From an uncultured Bacteroidales bacterium (GTDB lineage: Bacteria; Bacteroidota; Bacteroidia; Bacteroidales; Paludibacteraceae), in the NCBI GenBank assembly GCA_903899865.1, contig CAIUKZ010000504.1:1-6444 (forward strand): a DNA stretch of 6,444 bases, written 5' to 3'. The first letter of the stretch is position 1. Every line of letters begins with the position of its first letter. Positions 1 to 5,889 of the stretch are shown in pieces. A program made the translations under genes and the position numbers. A model generated the notes under the pieces. The model ran no database searches, was not told the DNA's origin, and saw only the letters and a program-made list of their open reading frames with translations.

Positions 1-36
1 AGATTTCTGCTAAAAAACTGTAAACAGGAGGGTGCT

Positions 37-807
37 TTACTTTTCTACTTTTTCTAACTCTTTTGATTTGTCATGCTCTAATTGCAGTTCATCAAATGTG
101 CTGTTGTCAGGCAATTGAACCATGATACTGCGATGAATTTGAATGGATACATTGGCATCATCAACCCTCAAATTAAGTACATGTCCTCCTCTTTTTTTAT
201 CTTTTGAAAGAAAATGAAAATGGTATTTGGGTACATTAAAACCCTTCGCATATTCGGGACTACGAAAACCGATCAAGCTCCCTGCTATAGACCGATATTC
301 GAAAGTTGGTTGTGTTTCTACAATTTTCGAGAGCTTTTGATACGGTTTTGTTTGTGGTGGCACACTTCTTAATTTTATCCAATCAAAAACACCATCAACT
401 CTGACGGACAATACTGTATTATTTTTAGCCACCACGCTATCCATGTAGTGACAAAGCGTTGAATAATCACACTGTTTTAATGAAGGAAATGTGTTAGATG
501 GAGTAAAGAACGACACCGAAGCAAAAGGTGTTTTCACACTATCATCTACCAATTCAATAGAACCGTCAGTCAACGATCGATAGCAAACATTATTCAGTAA
601 AATCAATTCACCATTTAGTTGATTGAAAGTGCCTAGACCAAAGTTACCATGCTTTTTGAGTTCGCCACAGGTCAGACGACCTTCAAAATATCCTTCCAGC
701 AAGGCATTGATGGTGGAATATTGATAAAACACATTTTTATCTTGAGCCAAACCCAATTGACTAGATAGTAGAGATAAAAACAATAGGGTAGAGTAGAGGT
801 GCTTCAT
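37..807 (-). CDS. budA: Secreted acetolactate decarboxylase (BudA/AlsD family)
   Basis: The 256-residue product would decarboxylate (S)-2-acetolactate to (R)-acetoin, the second step of the acetoin/butanediol branch from pyruvate. Family hallmarks run the whole length: YQYSTINALLEGYFEG (28-43), LTCGELKKHGNFGLGTFN (45-62), VDDSVKTPFASVSFF (87-101) and the C-terminal block GFRSPEYAKGFNVPKYHFHF (180-199). The three zinc-ligand histidines are present as HxHx10H (H196, H198, H209). E67, R147 and a glutamate in the LEKVEK tail match the other known active-site positions. Residues 1-21 form a signal peptide (K3, hydrophobic LLFLSLL, likely cleavage after GLA), so the enzyme should act in the periplasm or outside the cell; no lipobox cysteine is present. 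The ATG start puts the signal peptide at the N-terminus. The gene lies 35 bp after tilS with no promoter box between, so co-transcription is likely. No acetolactate synthase gene is in the window. Family is near certain; secretion is inferred. Confidence 0.93.
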   Translation of the reverse strand: MKHLYSTLLFLSLLSSQLGLAQDKNVFYQYSTINALLEGYFEGRLTCGELKKHGNFGLGTFNQLNGELILLNNVCYRSLTDGSIELVDDSVKTPFASVSFFTPSNTFPSLKQCDYSTLCHYMDSVVAKNNTVLSVRVDGVFDWIKLRSVPPQTKPYQKLSKIVETQPTFEYRSIAGSLIGFRSPEYAKGFNVPKYHFHFLSKDKKRGGHVLNLRVDDANVSIQIHRSIMVQLPDNSTFDELQLEHDKSKELEKVEK

Positions 808-842
808 GGAATGCGAGTAATGATTAGGTTTCTTAGTTATTT

Positions 843-2174
843 CTATACGGCTAGCTTGATTTCAAATACTTCTTGCGTGTTTTCTGTTATTCTATATCGA
901 TTGTCAATCCGATATCCCACCACCCACACTATTTCGTCTGCTGATAATAATAGCCAAGTTTGTTCTTTCTGAATCAGACTAAACTTATTGTCAATAAAAA
1001 AGTCGCTCACTTTTTTCCGTTTATTCATACCTAGCGGATAGAACGTGTCGCCTTCTTGCCATTTACGAAGGATTAGTGGAAATTTTAGCTTCGAATAATC
1101 CAAGTGAATGCATGAGCTTTCTTTGGAAAGTGAAAAGTGACCCGTTTTGGTCAACTTATTTATTTTCAATGATATGGGTGTGTATATCTCAATCTGATTT
1201 TCACCTATTTCATACACCAGTTCATCTCTAGATTGTAGCATTTGAAGCATCAAACAGTCACGATCCTTGATAAGTCGATGGGTGTCTGAAAAAAATGATT
1301 TGCCCGATTCGCTTTCTAACTGCAAACTTATCTTCTCAATGGTATCATTGCTAAACCCATAAGGATGAAACATTTCGTATAAAACAGTAGTGACATGAGC
1401 CGATTGCTGTAGCTGTTCTATATTGATTTTTATCAATTCACCTTCGGCAGATTTCACTTGAGATATTGTATCGTTAATAGCTCTATCATAAATACTTAGA
1501 ATGCCATCAAATCGACTCAAAGTTTGATATAATGTCTGACGGACAGAAGGATTTATCTCTTCCAAAAGCGGTATTACCTGATTCCTAAATTTGTTTCTGG
1601 TGTAATCCAGCGTTGCATTGGAAGCATCTTCAACGTGCTGTAATTGATTTTCAATCCGGTATTGCTCTATCTCCTTACGAGTACAGCAAAGCAAAGGGCG
1701 AACCACCTTGCCGTTTTTGGGATGTATGCCTGTCAGCCCTTTGAGTCCCGTGCCACGCACCAAATTCATCAACAATGTTTCTATCGAATCATCGGCATGA
1801 TGTGCTACTGCAATGGCCTGAGCGTCCAGTTGGGCATACAAATCACTAAACCATTCATAGCGCAAATCTCGTGCAGCCATTTCTATGGATATGCCTTGTG
1901 ATTTGGCATATTCAACTGTTTCGAAATCAATGGAGTAGTGAGGTATATTTAAACTTATGGCAAGCTTACGAACAAATAGACTATCATTTTCTGAAGCCTC
2001 CATTCTGAGCTTAAAATTGCAATGAGCCACCACACACTTGTAGCCTAAAGATAAAAGCAGATGAAGCAATACCACAGAATCTGTACCACCACTGACACCG
2101 ACAATTATGACTTTGTCATAGTCTAACAACTCATGTTCAAGGATATAAGATTCAACTCTTTTTTTAAGATTCAT
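843..2174 (-). CDS. tilS: tRNA(Ile)-lysidine synthase TilS
   Basis: This cytoplasmic enzyme uses ATP to attach lysine to C34 of the CAU-anticodon tRNA-Ile, making lysidine and switching decoding from AUG to AUA; it is normally essential. Numbered from the ATG used here (443 aa), the N-type ATP pyrophosphatase loop SGGTDS is at 28-33. The second catalytic segment HHADDSIET is at 125-133, with S where many homologues have Q. DYTRN at 190-194 is the conserved TRNxxR block. The C-terminal tRNA-binding domain shows EGDTFYPLGM (374-383), KKVSDFF (387-393) and the WVVGYRIDNRYRI end. The frame is open to a TTG at 2214-2216, but that TTG is the last three bases of the TATCTTTG promoter box (2214-2221), so it should not be in the mRNA. 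The ATG at 2172-2174 gives the usual short TilS N-terminus (MNLKKRVESYI). It is followed by the acetolactate decarboxylase gene. Confidence 0.95.
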   Translation of the reverse strand: MNLKKRVESYILEHELLDYDKVIIVGVSGGTDSVVLLHLLLSLGYKCVVAHCNFKLRMEASENDSLFVRKLAISLNIPHYSIDFETVEYAKSQGISIEMAARDLRYEWFSDLYAQLDAQAIAVAHHADDSIETLLMNLVRGTGLKGLTGIHPKNGKVVRPLLCCTRKEIEQYRIENQLQHVEDASNATLDYTRNKFRNQVIPLLEEINPSVRQTLYQTLSRFDGILSIYDRAINDTISQVKSAEGELIKINIEQLQQSAHVTTVLYEMFHPYGFSNDTIEKISLQLESESGKSFFSDTHRLIKDRDCLMLQMLQSRDELVYEIGENQIEIYTPISLKINKLTKTGHFSLSKESSCIHLDYSKLKFPLILRKWQEGDTFYPLGMNKRKKVSDFFIDNKFSLIQKEQTWLLLSADEIVWVVGYRIDNRYRITENTQEVFEIKLAV

Positions 2175-2188
2175 ACTTGGTTTTGATG

Positions 2189-2221
2189 TATCTTTGTGTC
2201 CAATTATTTTCGACAAAGATA
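2189..2221. repeat. 9-bp inverted repeat made of two facing promoter-like boxes
   Basis: TATCTTTGT (2189-2197) and ACAAAGATA (2213-2221) are perfect reverse complements separated by 15 bp. Each arm contains TATCTTTG, one on each strand, pointing towards each other. The minus-strand copy fits the tilS promoter. The plus-strand copy would start a transcript near 2202, with a leader of about 155 nt for the nitroreductase gene, but it lacks a -33 element. It could instead be an operator or simply chance. Confidence 0.5.
2214..2221 (-). promoter_or_regulatory. Promoter -7 box for tilS (TATCTTTG)
   Basis: On the minus strand the sequence reads TATCTTTG, an exact match to the Bacteroidota sigma-ABfr -7 consensus TAnnTTTG. 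Transcription would begin near 2207, leaving a leader of about 33 nt before the tilS ATG at 2174. No good -33 TTG is seen about 20 bp upstream (only a T-rich GTGTTTATT), so the promoter may be moderate or activator-dependent. The consensus is established knowledge; its use here is inference. Confidence 0.6.
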
Positions 2222-2315
2222 TTTATTTTTTGTCTAATAAACACTGTGCTATTTGGGTTATAAACTTATAAAACACTTAAGCCTTAGCAAGATTATTCAA
2301 AACAAACTTTCTCTG

Positions 2316-2347
2316 AAAGTCCCCCTTCGGGGGATTTAGGGGGCTTT
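2316..2347. repeat. C/G-run hairpin repeat (AAAGTCCCCC...GGGGGCTTT)
   Basis: The order is AAAGT, C5, TTC, G5, ATTTA, G5, CTTT. Two mutually exclusive hairpins are possible: C5 (2321-2325) with the near G5 (2329-2333), extended by U-A, G-U and A-U pairs; or AAAG plus C5 with the far G5 (2339-2343) plus CTTT (2344-2347), with T2320 bulged. From memory, very similar elements are dispersed in many Bacteroidota genomes, usually intergenic, with no settled function; I could not search this. It ends 12 nt before the nitroreductase ATG, where it would lie in the translation-initiation region of that mRNA. The rest of 2222-2315 shows no gene or clear promoter box. Confidence 0.7.
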
Positions 2348-2359
2348 ATTTTCACACTT

Positions 2360-2902
2360 ATGAAATCATTCCTCGAACTTGTCCAAACTCGTCAAAGCGA
2401 TAGATCATACCTTCCAACTCCAGTTGAAGCCGAAAAACTAGAACGAATACTTGAAGCCGCGCGCCTTGCTCCATCTGCCTGTAATGGACAGCCATGGAAA
2501 TTCATCGTCGTCACTGCTCCCGAAAAACGGATGCTTGTAGCCGACGCTGCCAGTAGCAAAGTACTTTCCATGAATCATTTCACGAAGCAAGCTCCAGTTC
2601 AACTGGTTCTGATTGAAGAAAGTACCAATTTCACATCGGCTATTGGTGGATGGGCTACTAACAAACATTATCCGCACATCGACTTAGGAATAGTGGCTGC
2701 ACATATTTGTTTAGCCGCAGCTGATGAAGGTTTGGGGTCATGCATCATTGGCTGGTGCAACGAGAAAAAACTCGGCAAAGCACTTAATATTCCCAAAGCA
2801 AAAAGACCCATGTTGGTCATTTTACTTGGCTACACCAACCAGCCATTGAGAGAAAAAAGTCGCAAACCAATGAATGAAATCGTGTCATTTGAAACCTATT
2901 GA
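2360..2902 (+). CDS. Nitroreductase-family FMN-dependent oxidoreductase
   Basis: The 180-residue cytoplasmic protein belongs to the FMN-binding nitroreductase superfamily, whose members reduce nitro compounds, quinones or other electron acceptors with NAD(P)H. RQSDRSY at 11-17 is the N-terminal RxSxRxY phosphate-binding motif. LAPSACNGQPWKFIVV (36-51) is the flavin-contact segment, DLGIVAAHICLAAADEGLGS (108-127) is the core dimer helix and glycine turn, and LGYTNQPLREKSRKPMNEIV (156-175) is the typical C-terminal block. The length is that of the short single-domain subgroup. The ATG at 2360 is used because the conserved RxSxR motif follows at the expected distance. No Shine-Dalgarno sequence is present; the hairpin repeat at 2316-2347 lies just upstream. 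folC starts 9 bp after the double stop TGATAG, so the two are probably co-transcribed. The substrate cannot be told from the sequence, and the name should not be read as proof of nitro-reduction. Confidence 0.9.
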   Translation: MKSFLELVQTRQSDRSYLPTPVEAEKLERILEAARLAPSACNGQPWKFIVVTAPEKRMLVADAASSKVLSMNHFTKQAPVQLVLIEESTNFTSAIGGWATNKHYPHIDLGIVAAHICLAAADEGLGSCIIGWCNEKKLGKALNIPKAKRPMLVILLGYTNQPLREKSRKPMNEIVSFETY

Positions 2903-2911
2903 TAGAATCCG

Positions 2912-4204
2912 ATGAATTACACCGAAACTTTAGAGTTTTTATACGCTCGTCTAGCCACTTTTCATCTTCAAGGTGGAAATGCCTATAAACCAGGGTTGGA
3001 GAATACACTACGATTGATGGAATATTTGCAAAATCCACATCGTAAGTTCAAATCGATACATGTAGCTGGTACCAATGGAAAGGGTTCGGTTTCGCACTTC
3101 TTAGCTGCCGTCCTTCAAAGCGCAGGTTACAAAGTAGGCCTGTACACTTCCCCGCATCTGGTGGATTTCGGAGAACGAATTCGCATCAATGGTGTAAAGA
3201 TAGACCCGCAATATGTAGTTGATTTTGTGGCAACTAACAATGATGTATTCGATAGCATCAATCCGTCATTTTTCGAAGCTACCATGGCTATGGCATTTCA
3301 ATACTTTGCTGACAATGAAGTAGATATTGCTGTCATAGAAGTTGGACTAGGTGGCCGACTGGACAGCACAAACATCATCAGTCCACTGCTTTCTGTTATC
3401 ACCAACATTAGTTTTGATCATGTAGGGTTTTTAGGTGACACCTTAGATAAAATAGCCTTTGAAAAAGCAGGAATTATCAAACCCAATACTCCTGTAGTAA
3501 TTGGAGAGGCATTGGCAGAAACCAAAGCTGTTTTTATTCAAAAGGCGCAGCATGAAAATGCACCACTTCATTTCGCAGAGGATGAACATCTTATTTCCTT
3601 CAAATCCTTCGAAAATGGAAAGATGGTGGTATTATCCAATCAACTTGGGCAAATAAAAGTTGGTCTGAGTGGGATGTATCAACTGAAAAACCTGGCTACC
3701 GTACTCAGTGCTGTACACCAACTACAAGTTTTGGGATTTAACATTGATAATGCTTCCTTACTCAGAGGTTTGTCAGATGTGATAGAACTAACAGGTTTGC
3801 AAGGACGCTGGCAGGTCATCCAATCTTCACCTATGATGATACTGGACACAGGACACAATGTAGGCGGGATAAAAGACATAGTAGCACAGCTCACTTCCAT
3901 CCGCTGCGATAGACTTCATCTAGTTTTTGGGATGGTCAATGACAAGGATATATCCAGCGTACTGGCATTATTGCCCAAAAATGCTAGTTATTATTTTACA
4001 CAGGCCACTATACAAAGAGCAATGCCAGCTGAAGAATTGATGAAAAAAGCATCAGAATATGGACTTCAAGGTACATTTTTCAGCAATGTGAAACAAGCCA
4101 TTACTGAAGCAAAAAATGCAGCCACTTCGGATGACTGCATTTTTGTAGGTGGAAGTAATTTTGTAGTAGGGGAGGCACTACTAGAATTAGAATATGTGAA
4201 TTAG
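2912..4204 (+). CDS. folC: Bifunctional folylpolyglutamate synthase / dihydrofolate synthase FolC
   Basis: The 430-residue Mur-ligase-superfamily enzyme adds glutamate to dihydropteroate (making dihydrofolate) and extends tetrahydrofolate with gamma-linked glutamates, using ATP in the cytoplasm. The ATP-binding P-loop is HVAGTNGKGSV (50-60). YTSPHL (78-83), EVGLGGRLDSTN (143-154), SFDHVGFLG (167-175) and AFEKAGIIK (182-190, with the lysine that is carbamylated in this superfamily) follow in order. The C-terminal domain shows LQGRW (296-300), LDTGHN (311-316), VFGMVNDKD (338-346) and the FVGGSNFVVGEAL end (411-423). Length and motif order are complete. Whether it has both activities or only one cannot be decided from motifs alone. 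It follows the nitroreductase gene by 9 bp. Its TAG stop lies 2 bp from the def stop on the other strand, leaving no separate terminator region. Confidence 0.96.
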   Translation: MNYTETLEFLYARLATFHLQGGNAYKPGLENTLRLMEYLQNPHRKFKSIHVAGTNGKGSVSHFLAAVLQSAGYKVGLYTSPHLVDFGERIRINGVKIDPQYVVDFVATNNDVFDSINPSFFEATMAMAFQYFADNEVDIAVIEVGLGGRLDSTNIISPLLSVITNISFDHVGFLGDTLDKIAFEKAGIIKPNTPVVIGEALAETKAVFIQKAQHENAPLHFAEDEHLISFKSFENGKMVVLSNQLGQIKVGLSGMYQLKNLATVLSAVHQLQVLGFNIDNASLLRGLSDVIELTGLQGRWQVIQSSPMMILDTGHNVGGIKDIVAQLTSIRCDRLHLVFGMVNDKDISSVLALLPKNASYYFTQATIQRAMPAEELMKKASEYGLQGTFFSNVKQAITEAKNAATSDDCIFVGGSNFVVGEALLELEYVN

Positions 4205-4207
4205 AAT
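4184..4207. repeat. 10-bp direct repeat across the folC/def junction
   Basis: GAATTAGAAT occurs at 4184-4193 and again at 4198-4207. The second copy contains the folC TAG stop and runs into the first base of the complement of the def stop codon. Just before it, TAGTAG (4164-4169) and CTACTA (4178-4183) could form a 6-bp stem with an 8-nt loop, but no U-tract follows. No function is claimed. Confidence 0.4.
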
Positions 4208-4758
4208 CACGCAGTTTTCACTTTGTACCTACTACTTGTTTTACCTTTAGCGATATTGGTAAGTTTTGATTTGAGTAGCTGGCGACGAATAGGCGACACC
4301 TTATCTGTGAAAAGATTTCCCTCCAAATGGTCATATTCATGTTGAATTACTCTGGCTTTAAAACCAACATACTCTTCAGTATGCTCTTCAAAGTGCTCAT
4401 CGAGGTACTGAACCACTATACTTTCTGGCCGGTTGACAGACTCATGTATCCCTGGCACACTCAAGCAACCTTCTTCTGCTGACACTTCATTTTCACTACG
4501 ATTAGTGATAGTTGGATTGATCATCACTTTTTTGAATGTTGCCAACTCAGGATCATCTTCTTTAAATGCTATTAAATCAATCACAAACATCCGAATGGGC
4601 AATCCCACCTGAGGAGCCGCTAGTCCAACACCATCAGCATTGTACATGGTTTCATACATGTTTTCAATCAGCATAGATAAGTTGGGATAATTCTTGTCTA
4701 TTGGTTCGGCTTGCTTGCGAAGCACTGCATTTCCATAAGTGTAAATAGGTAAAATCAT
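4207..4758 (-). CDS. def: Peptide deformylase
   Basis: The product removes the formyl group from the N-terminal methionine of new proteins at the ribosome exit. Numbered from the ATG used here (183 aa), all three family motifs are intact: GVGLAAPQVG at 43-52, EGCLSVPG at 96-103 with metal ligand C98, and QHEYDHLEG at 139-147 with ligands H140 and H144 and catalytic E141. The N-terminus MILPIYTYGNAVLR is typical of Bacteroidota deformylases. The frame also has a TTG two codons upstream (4762-4764), but the ATG at 4756-4758 fits the family start better. It follows ruvX by about 60 bp on the same strand, a pairing I recall as common in this phylum, with no promoter box in the gap, so it is probably read from the ruvX promoter. 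A basic C-terminal tail (residues 158-183) follows the catalytic core. The gene converges with folC. Confidence 0.97.
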   Translation of the reverse strand: MILPIYTYGNAVLRKQAEPIDKNYPNLSMLIENMYETMYNADGVGLAAPQVGLPIRMFVIDLIAFKEDDPELATFKKVMINPTITNRSENEVSAEEGCLSVPGIHESVNRPESIVVQYLDEHFEEHTEEYVGFKARVIQHEYDHLEGNLFTDKVSPIRRQLLKSKLTNIAKGKTSSRYKVKTA

Positions 4759-4820
4759 TATCAAAAAAAAATTACATGTTAAGCGTTATTTCATTCATTA
4801 TAAAACACTTGATAAAAAAC

Positions 4821-5234
4821 TCAGTGCCTGGATTCTAGATACGACTGTAAAATTATTGTTGCAGAAATTTTATCAACCAATTCTTTGTTTTGTCTGTCTT
4901 TTTTCTTTAAACCTGCTTCAAGCATGGTCTTATGAGCAAGTACAGATGTAAAACGCTCATCTACATAAACAAGTTCTATGTGAGGAAATTTTCTTTGAAG
5001 ACCCGTCACAAAAGGTCGAATATATTGCATTGAATCCGAATCCTGCCCATTCATTTGCTTTGGTAGTCCTATAACAAATTTTTCAACCTCCTCCTTCTTG
5101 GTATATCTTTCAAGATAATCCAACACTTCATGAACAAGCACTGTGTCTAAGCCATTGGCAGAAATTTGAAGTGCATCAGTCACCGCCAGACCCACACGTT
5201 TTTGTCCGTAATCAATAGCAAGTATTCGTCCCAT
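4821..5234 (-). CDS. ruvX: RuvX/YqgF-family RNase H-like nuclease
   Basis: The 137-residue protein has the RNase H fold. In bacteria the family is linked to Holliday-junction resolution and to 5' processing of pre-16S rRNA, so the exact role is debated. Conserved parts are all present: ILAIDYGQKRVGLAVTD (4-20) with catalytic D8, FVIGLPKQMNG (53-63), VYVDERFTS (89-97) with acidic E93, and the C-terminal VDKISATIILQSYL segment (120-133) with D121. The length is normal for the family. The ATG start at 5232-5234 places the beta-strand with D8 at the very N-terminus, as in homologues. A TAACTTTG promoter box sits about 25 bp upstream. def follows on the same strand. Confidence 0.95.
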   Translation of the reverse strand: MGRILAIDYGQKRVGLAVTDALQISANGLDTVLVHEVLDYLERYTKKEEVEKFVIGLPKQMNGQDSDSMQYIRPFVTGLQRKFPHIELVYVDERFTSVLAHKTMLEAGLKKKDRQNKELVDKISATIILQSYLESRH

Positions 5235-5258
5235 TATTTGTTTAGATTAAAAGGAGTG

Positions 5259-5266
5259 CAAAGTTA
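5259..5266 (-). promoter_or_regulatory. Promoter -7 box for ruvX-def (TAACTTTG)
   Basis: The minus strand reads TAACTTTG, an exact match to TAnnTTTG. The predicted transcript starts near 5252, giving a leader of about 18 nt before the ruvX ATG at 5234. The -33 region falls near 5286-5291, directly against the boundary of the inverted-repeat element at 5292-5389, and has no clean TTG. Confidence 0.6.
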
Positions 5267-5291
5267 CAACTTTTCTGACGTATAGGCTGTA

Positions 5292-5389
5292 AGTTGAACC
5301 CAAATTAAGCATTTGAAAATGCTTAATCGCTATCTTATTAGTTGCCAGGGCTTTTTTCAAAACTACTAATGATTAATTCGGGTTGAACT
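5292..5389. mobile_element. Putative miniature inverted-repeat element, about 98 bp, no gene
   Basis: The ends form 22-bp imperfect inverted repeats with 19 matches: 5292-5313 (AGTTGAACCCAAATTAAG then CATT) against the complement of 5368-5389 (AGTTCAACCCGAATTAAT then CATT). GTTGAAC also occurs as a direct 7-bp repeat at both ends (5293-5299 and 5382-5388) and could be a target duplication, leaving a core of 5300-5381. Inside is a perfect palindrome at 5304-5327 and a smaller stem, ATTAGT (5337-5342) with ACTAAT (5365-5370). There is no coding capacity. It could be a MITE or decayed insertion-sequence ends; a structured regulatory RNA is the alternative. No insertion-sequence family is assigned. 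Confidence 0.55.
5304..5327. repeat. Perfect 11-bp-arm palindrome
   Basis: ATTAAGCATTT (5304-5314) and AAATGCTTAAT (5317-5327) are exact reverse complements separated by GA. It is nested in the left half of the inverted-repeat element and overlaps its left terminal repeat. As DNA it could be a dimeric protein site; as RNA, a tight hairpin, with no U-tract after it. Confidence 0.75.
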
Positions 5390-5457
5390 AAATTCTAACA
5401 ACTACATAAGCCATATCATCCATTTCTTAGCTTCGATTATCATTCTGCATTTTTTTG

Positions 5458-5465
5458 TATCTTTG
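5458..5465 (+). promoter_or_regulatory. Promoter -7 box for the TerB-like gene (TATCTTTG)
   Basis: TATCTTTG matches the Bacteroidota -7 consensus exactly and follows a T-run. The transcript should begin near 5471, giving a leader of about 28 nt before the ATG at 5499. There is no clean -33 TTG; TTC at 5432-5434 is the nearest candidate. Confidence 0.6.
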
Positions 5466-5498
5466 TTTATTCAAATATTTTTTGGGAAAAACAAACAG

Positions 5499-5825
5499 AT
5501 GAACAATTTAGATTTATTGCAAAAACAAGCTGTACTTCAATGTGTTTACCAGGTGATAGCATCTGCCGATGGTGATATTGAAGAAAATAGAGATTTTGAA
5601 GCTATTGAATATGTGATGAACATACTTGAAGTTGAATCCATCAATGTGTGGGAAAAAGCATTATCACTCAACTGCTACGATGCTTTCACCCACCTGTCAC
5701 AGATACCTACAGAGGATAAAAAAGCACTAAAAACTACCTTGCTAAAAATAGCTGAAATGGGAGGGGACACACTTACCCGACGCACCTGCGCCGAACACAT
5801 TTGTCATTTGGTGGGGTGTGAGTAG
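5499..5825 (+). CDS. Small TerB-like acidic protein
   Basis: The 108-residue protein has no signal peptide or membrane segment, so it is probably cytoplasmic. The stretch VIASADGDIEENRDFEAIEY (19-38) resembles the acidic metal-binding ADGxIxxxE segment of the TerB (tellurite-resistance B) fold. The rest is helical in character, with a second helix pair around 72-86. Four cysteines (C15, C59, C97, C102) are present, but not in a recognisable zinc-site spacing. The frame is open 12 codons further up to a TTG at 5463-5465. That TTG is part of the TATCTTTG promoter box, so the ATG at 5499 is chosen. The gene stands alone: ruvX diverges upstream and the rhuM remnant converges downstream, and no other ter genes are present, so a tellurite-resistance role should not be assumed. 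That it is a real gene is likely; the family call is moderate. Confidence 0.65.
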   Translation: MNNLDLLQKQAVLQCVYQVIASADGDIEENRDFEAIEYVMNILEVESINVWEKALSLNCYDAFTHLSQIPTEDKKALKTTLLKIAEMGGDTLTRRTCAEHICHLVGCE

Positions 5826-5853
5826 GGAAGGGTATTAAGCAGTACACACCCCA
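5812..5853. repeat. 9-bp inverted repeat at the end of the TerB-like gene
   Basis: TGGGGTGTG (5812-5820) and CACACCCCA (5845-5853) are perfect complements enclosing a 24-nt loop that contains the TAG stop. It lies between two convergent genes and could act as a terminator for either, but no U-tract follows directly and the loop is long. Confidence 0.4.
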
Positions 5854-5889
5854 AATCCGGGAGTTTAATATCTATATTTTACTCATATT

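Noticed and set aside
27..34. AGGAGGG followed by GTG on the plus strand, resembling a ribosome site and start
   Set aside because: It is followed by the reverse complement of the budA end and no credible protein, and this phylum rarely uses such sites.
1644..1901. Plus-strand 85-codon open frame
   Set aside because: It lies fully antisense to the conserved catalytic part of tilS and resembles no family.
2438..3038. Minus-strand frames at 2438-2677 and 2817-3038
   Set aside because: Both are antisense to the well-supported nitroreductase and folC genes, with no recognisable motifs.
3679..3900. Minus-strand 73-codon frame
   Set aside because: It is antisense to the folC C-terminal domain motifs; a reading-frame shadow.
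5341..5358. GCCAGGGC followed by a T-run, resembling a terminator
   Set aside because: There is no stable stem of useful length before the T-run, and no gene ends nearby on the plus strand.
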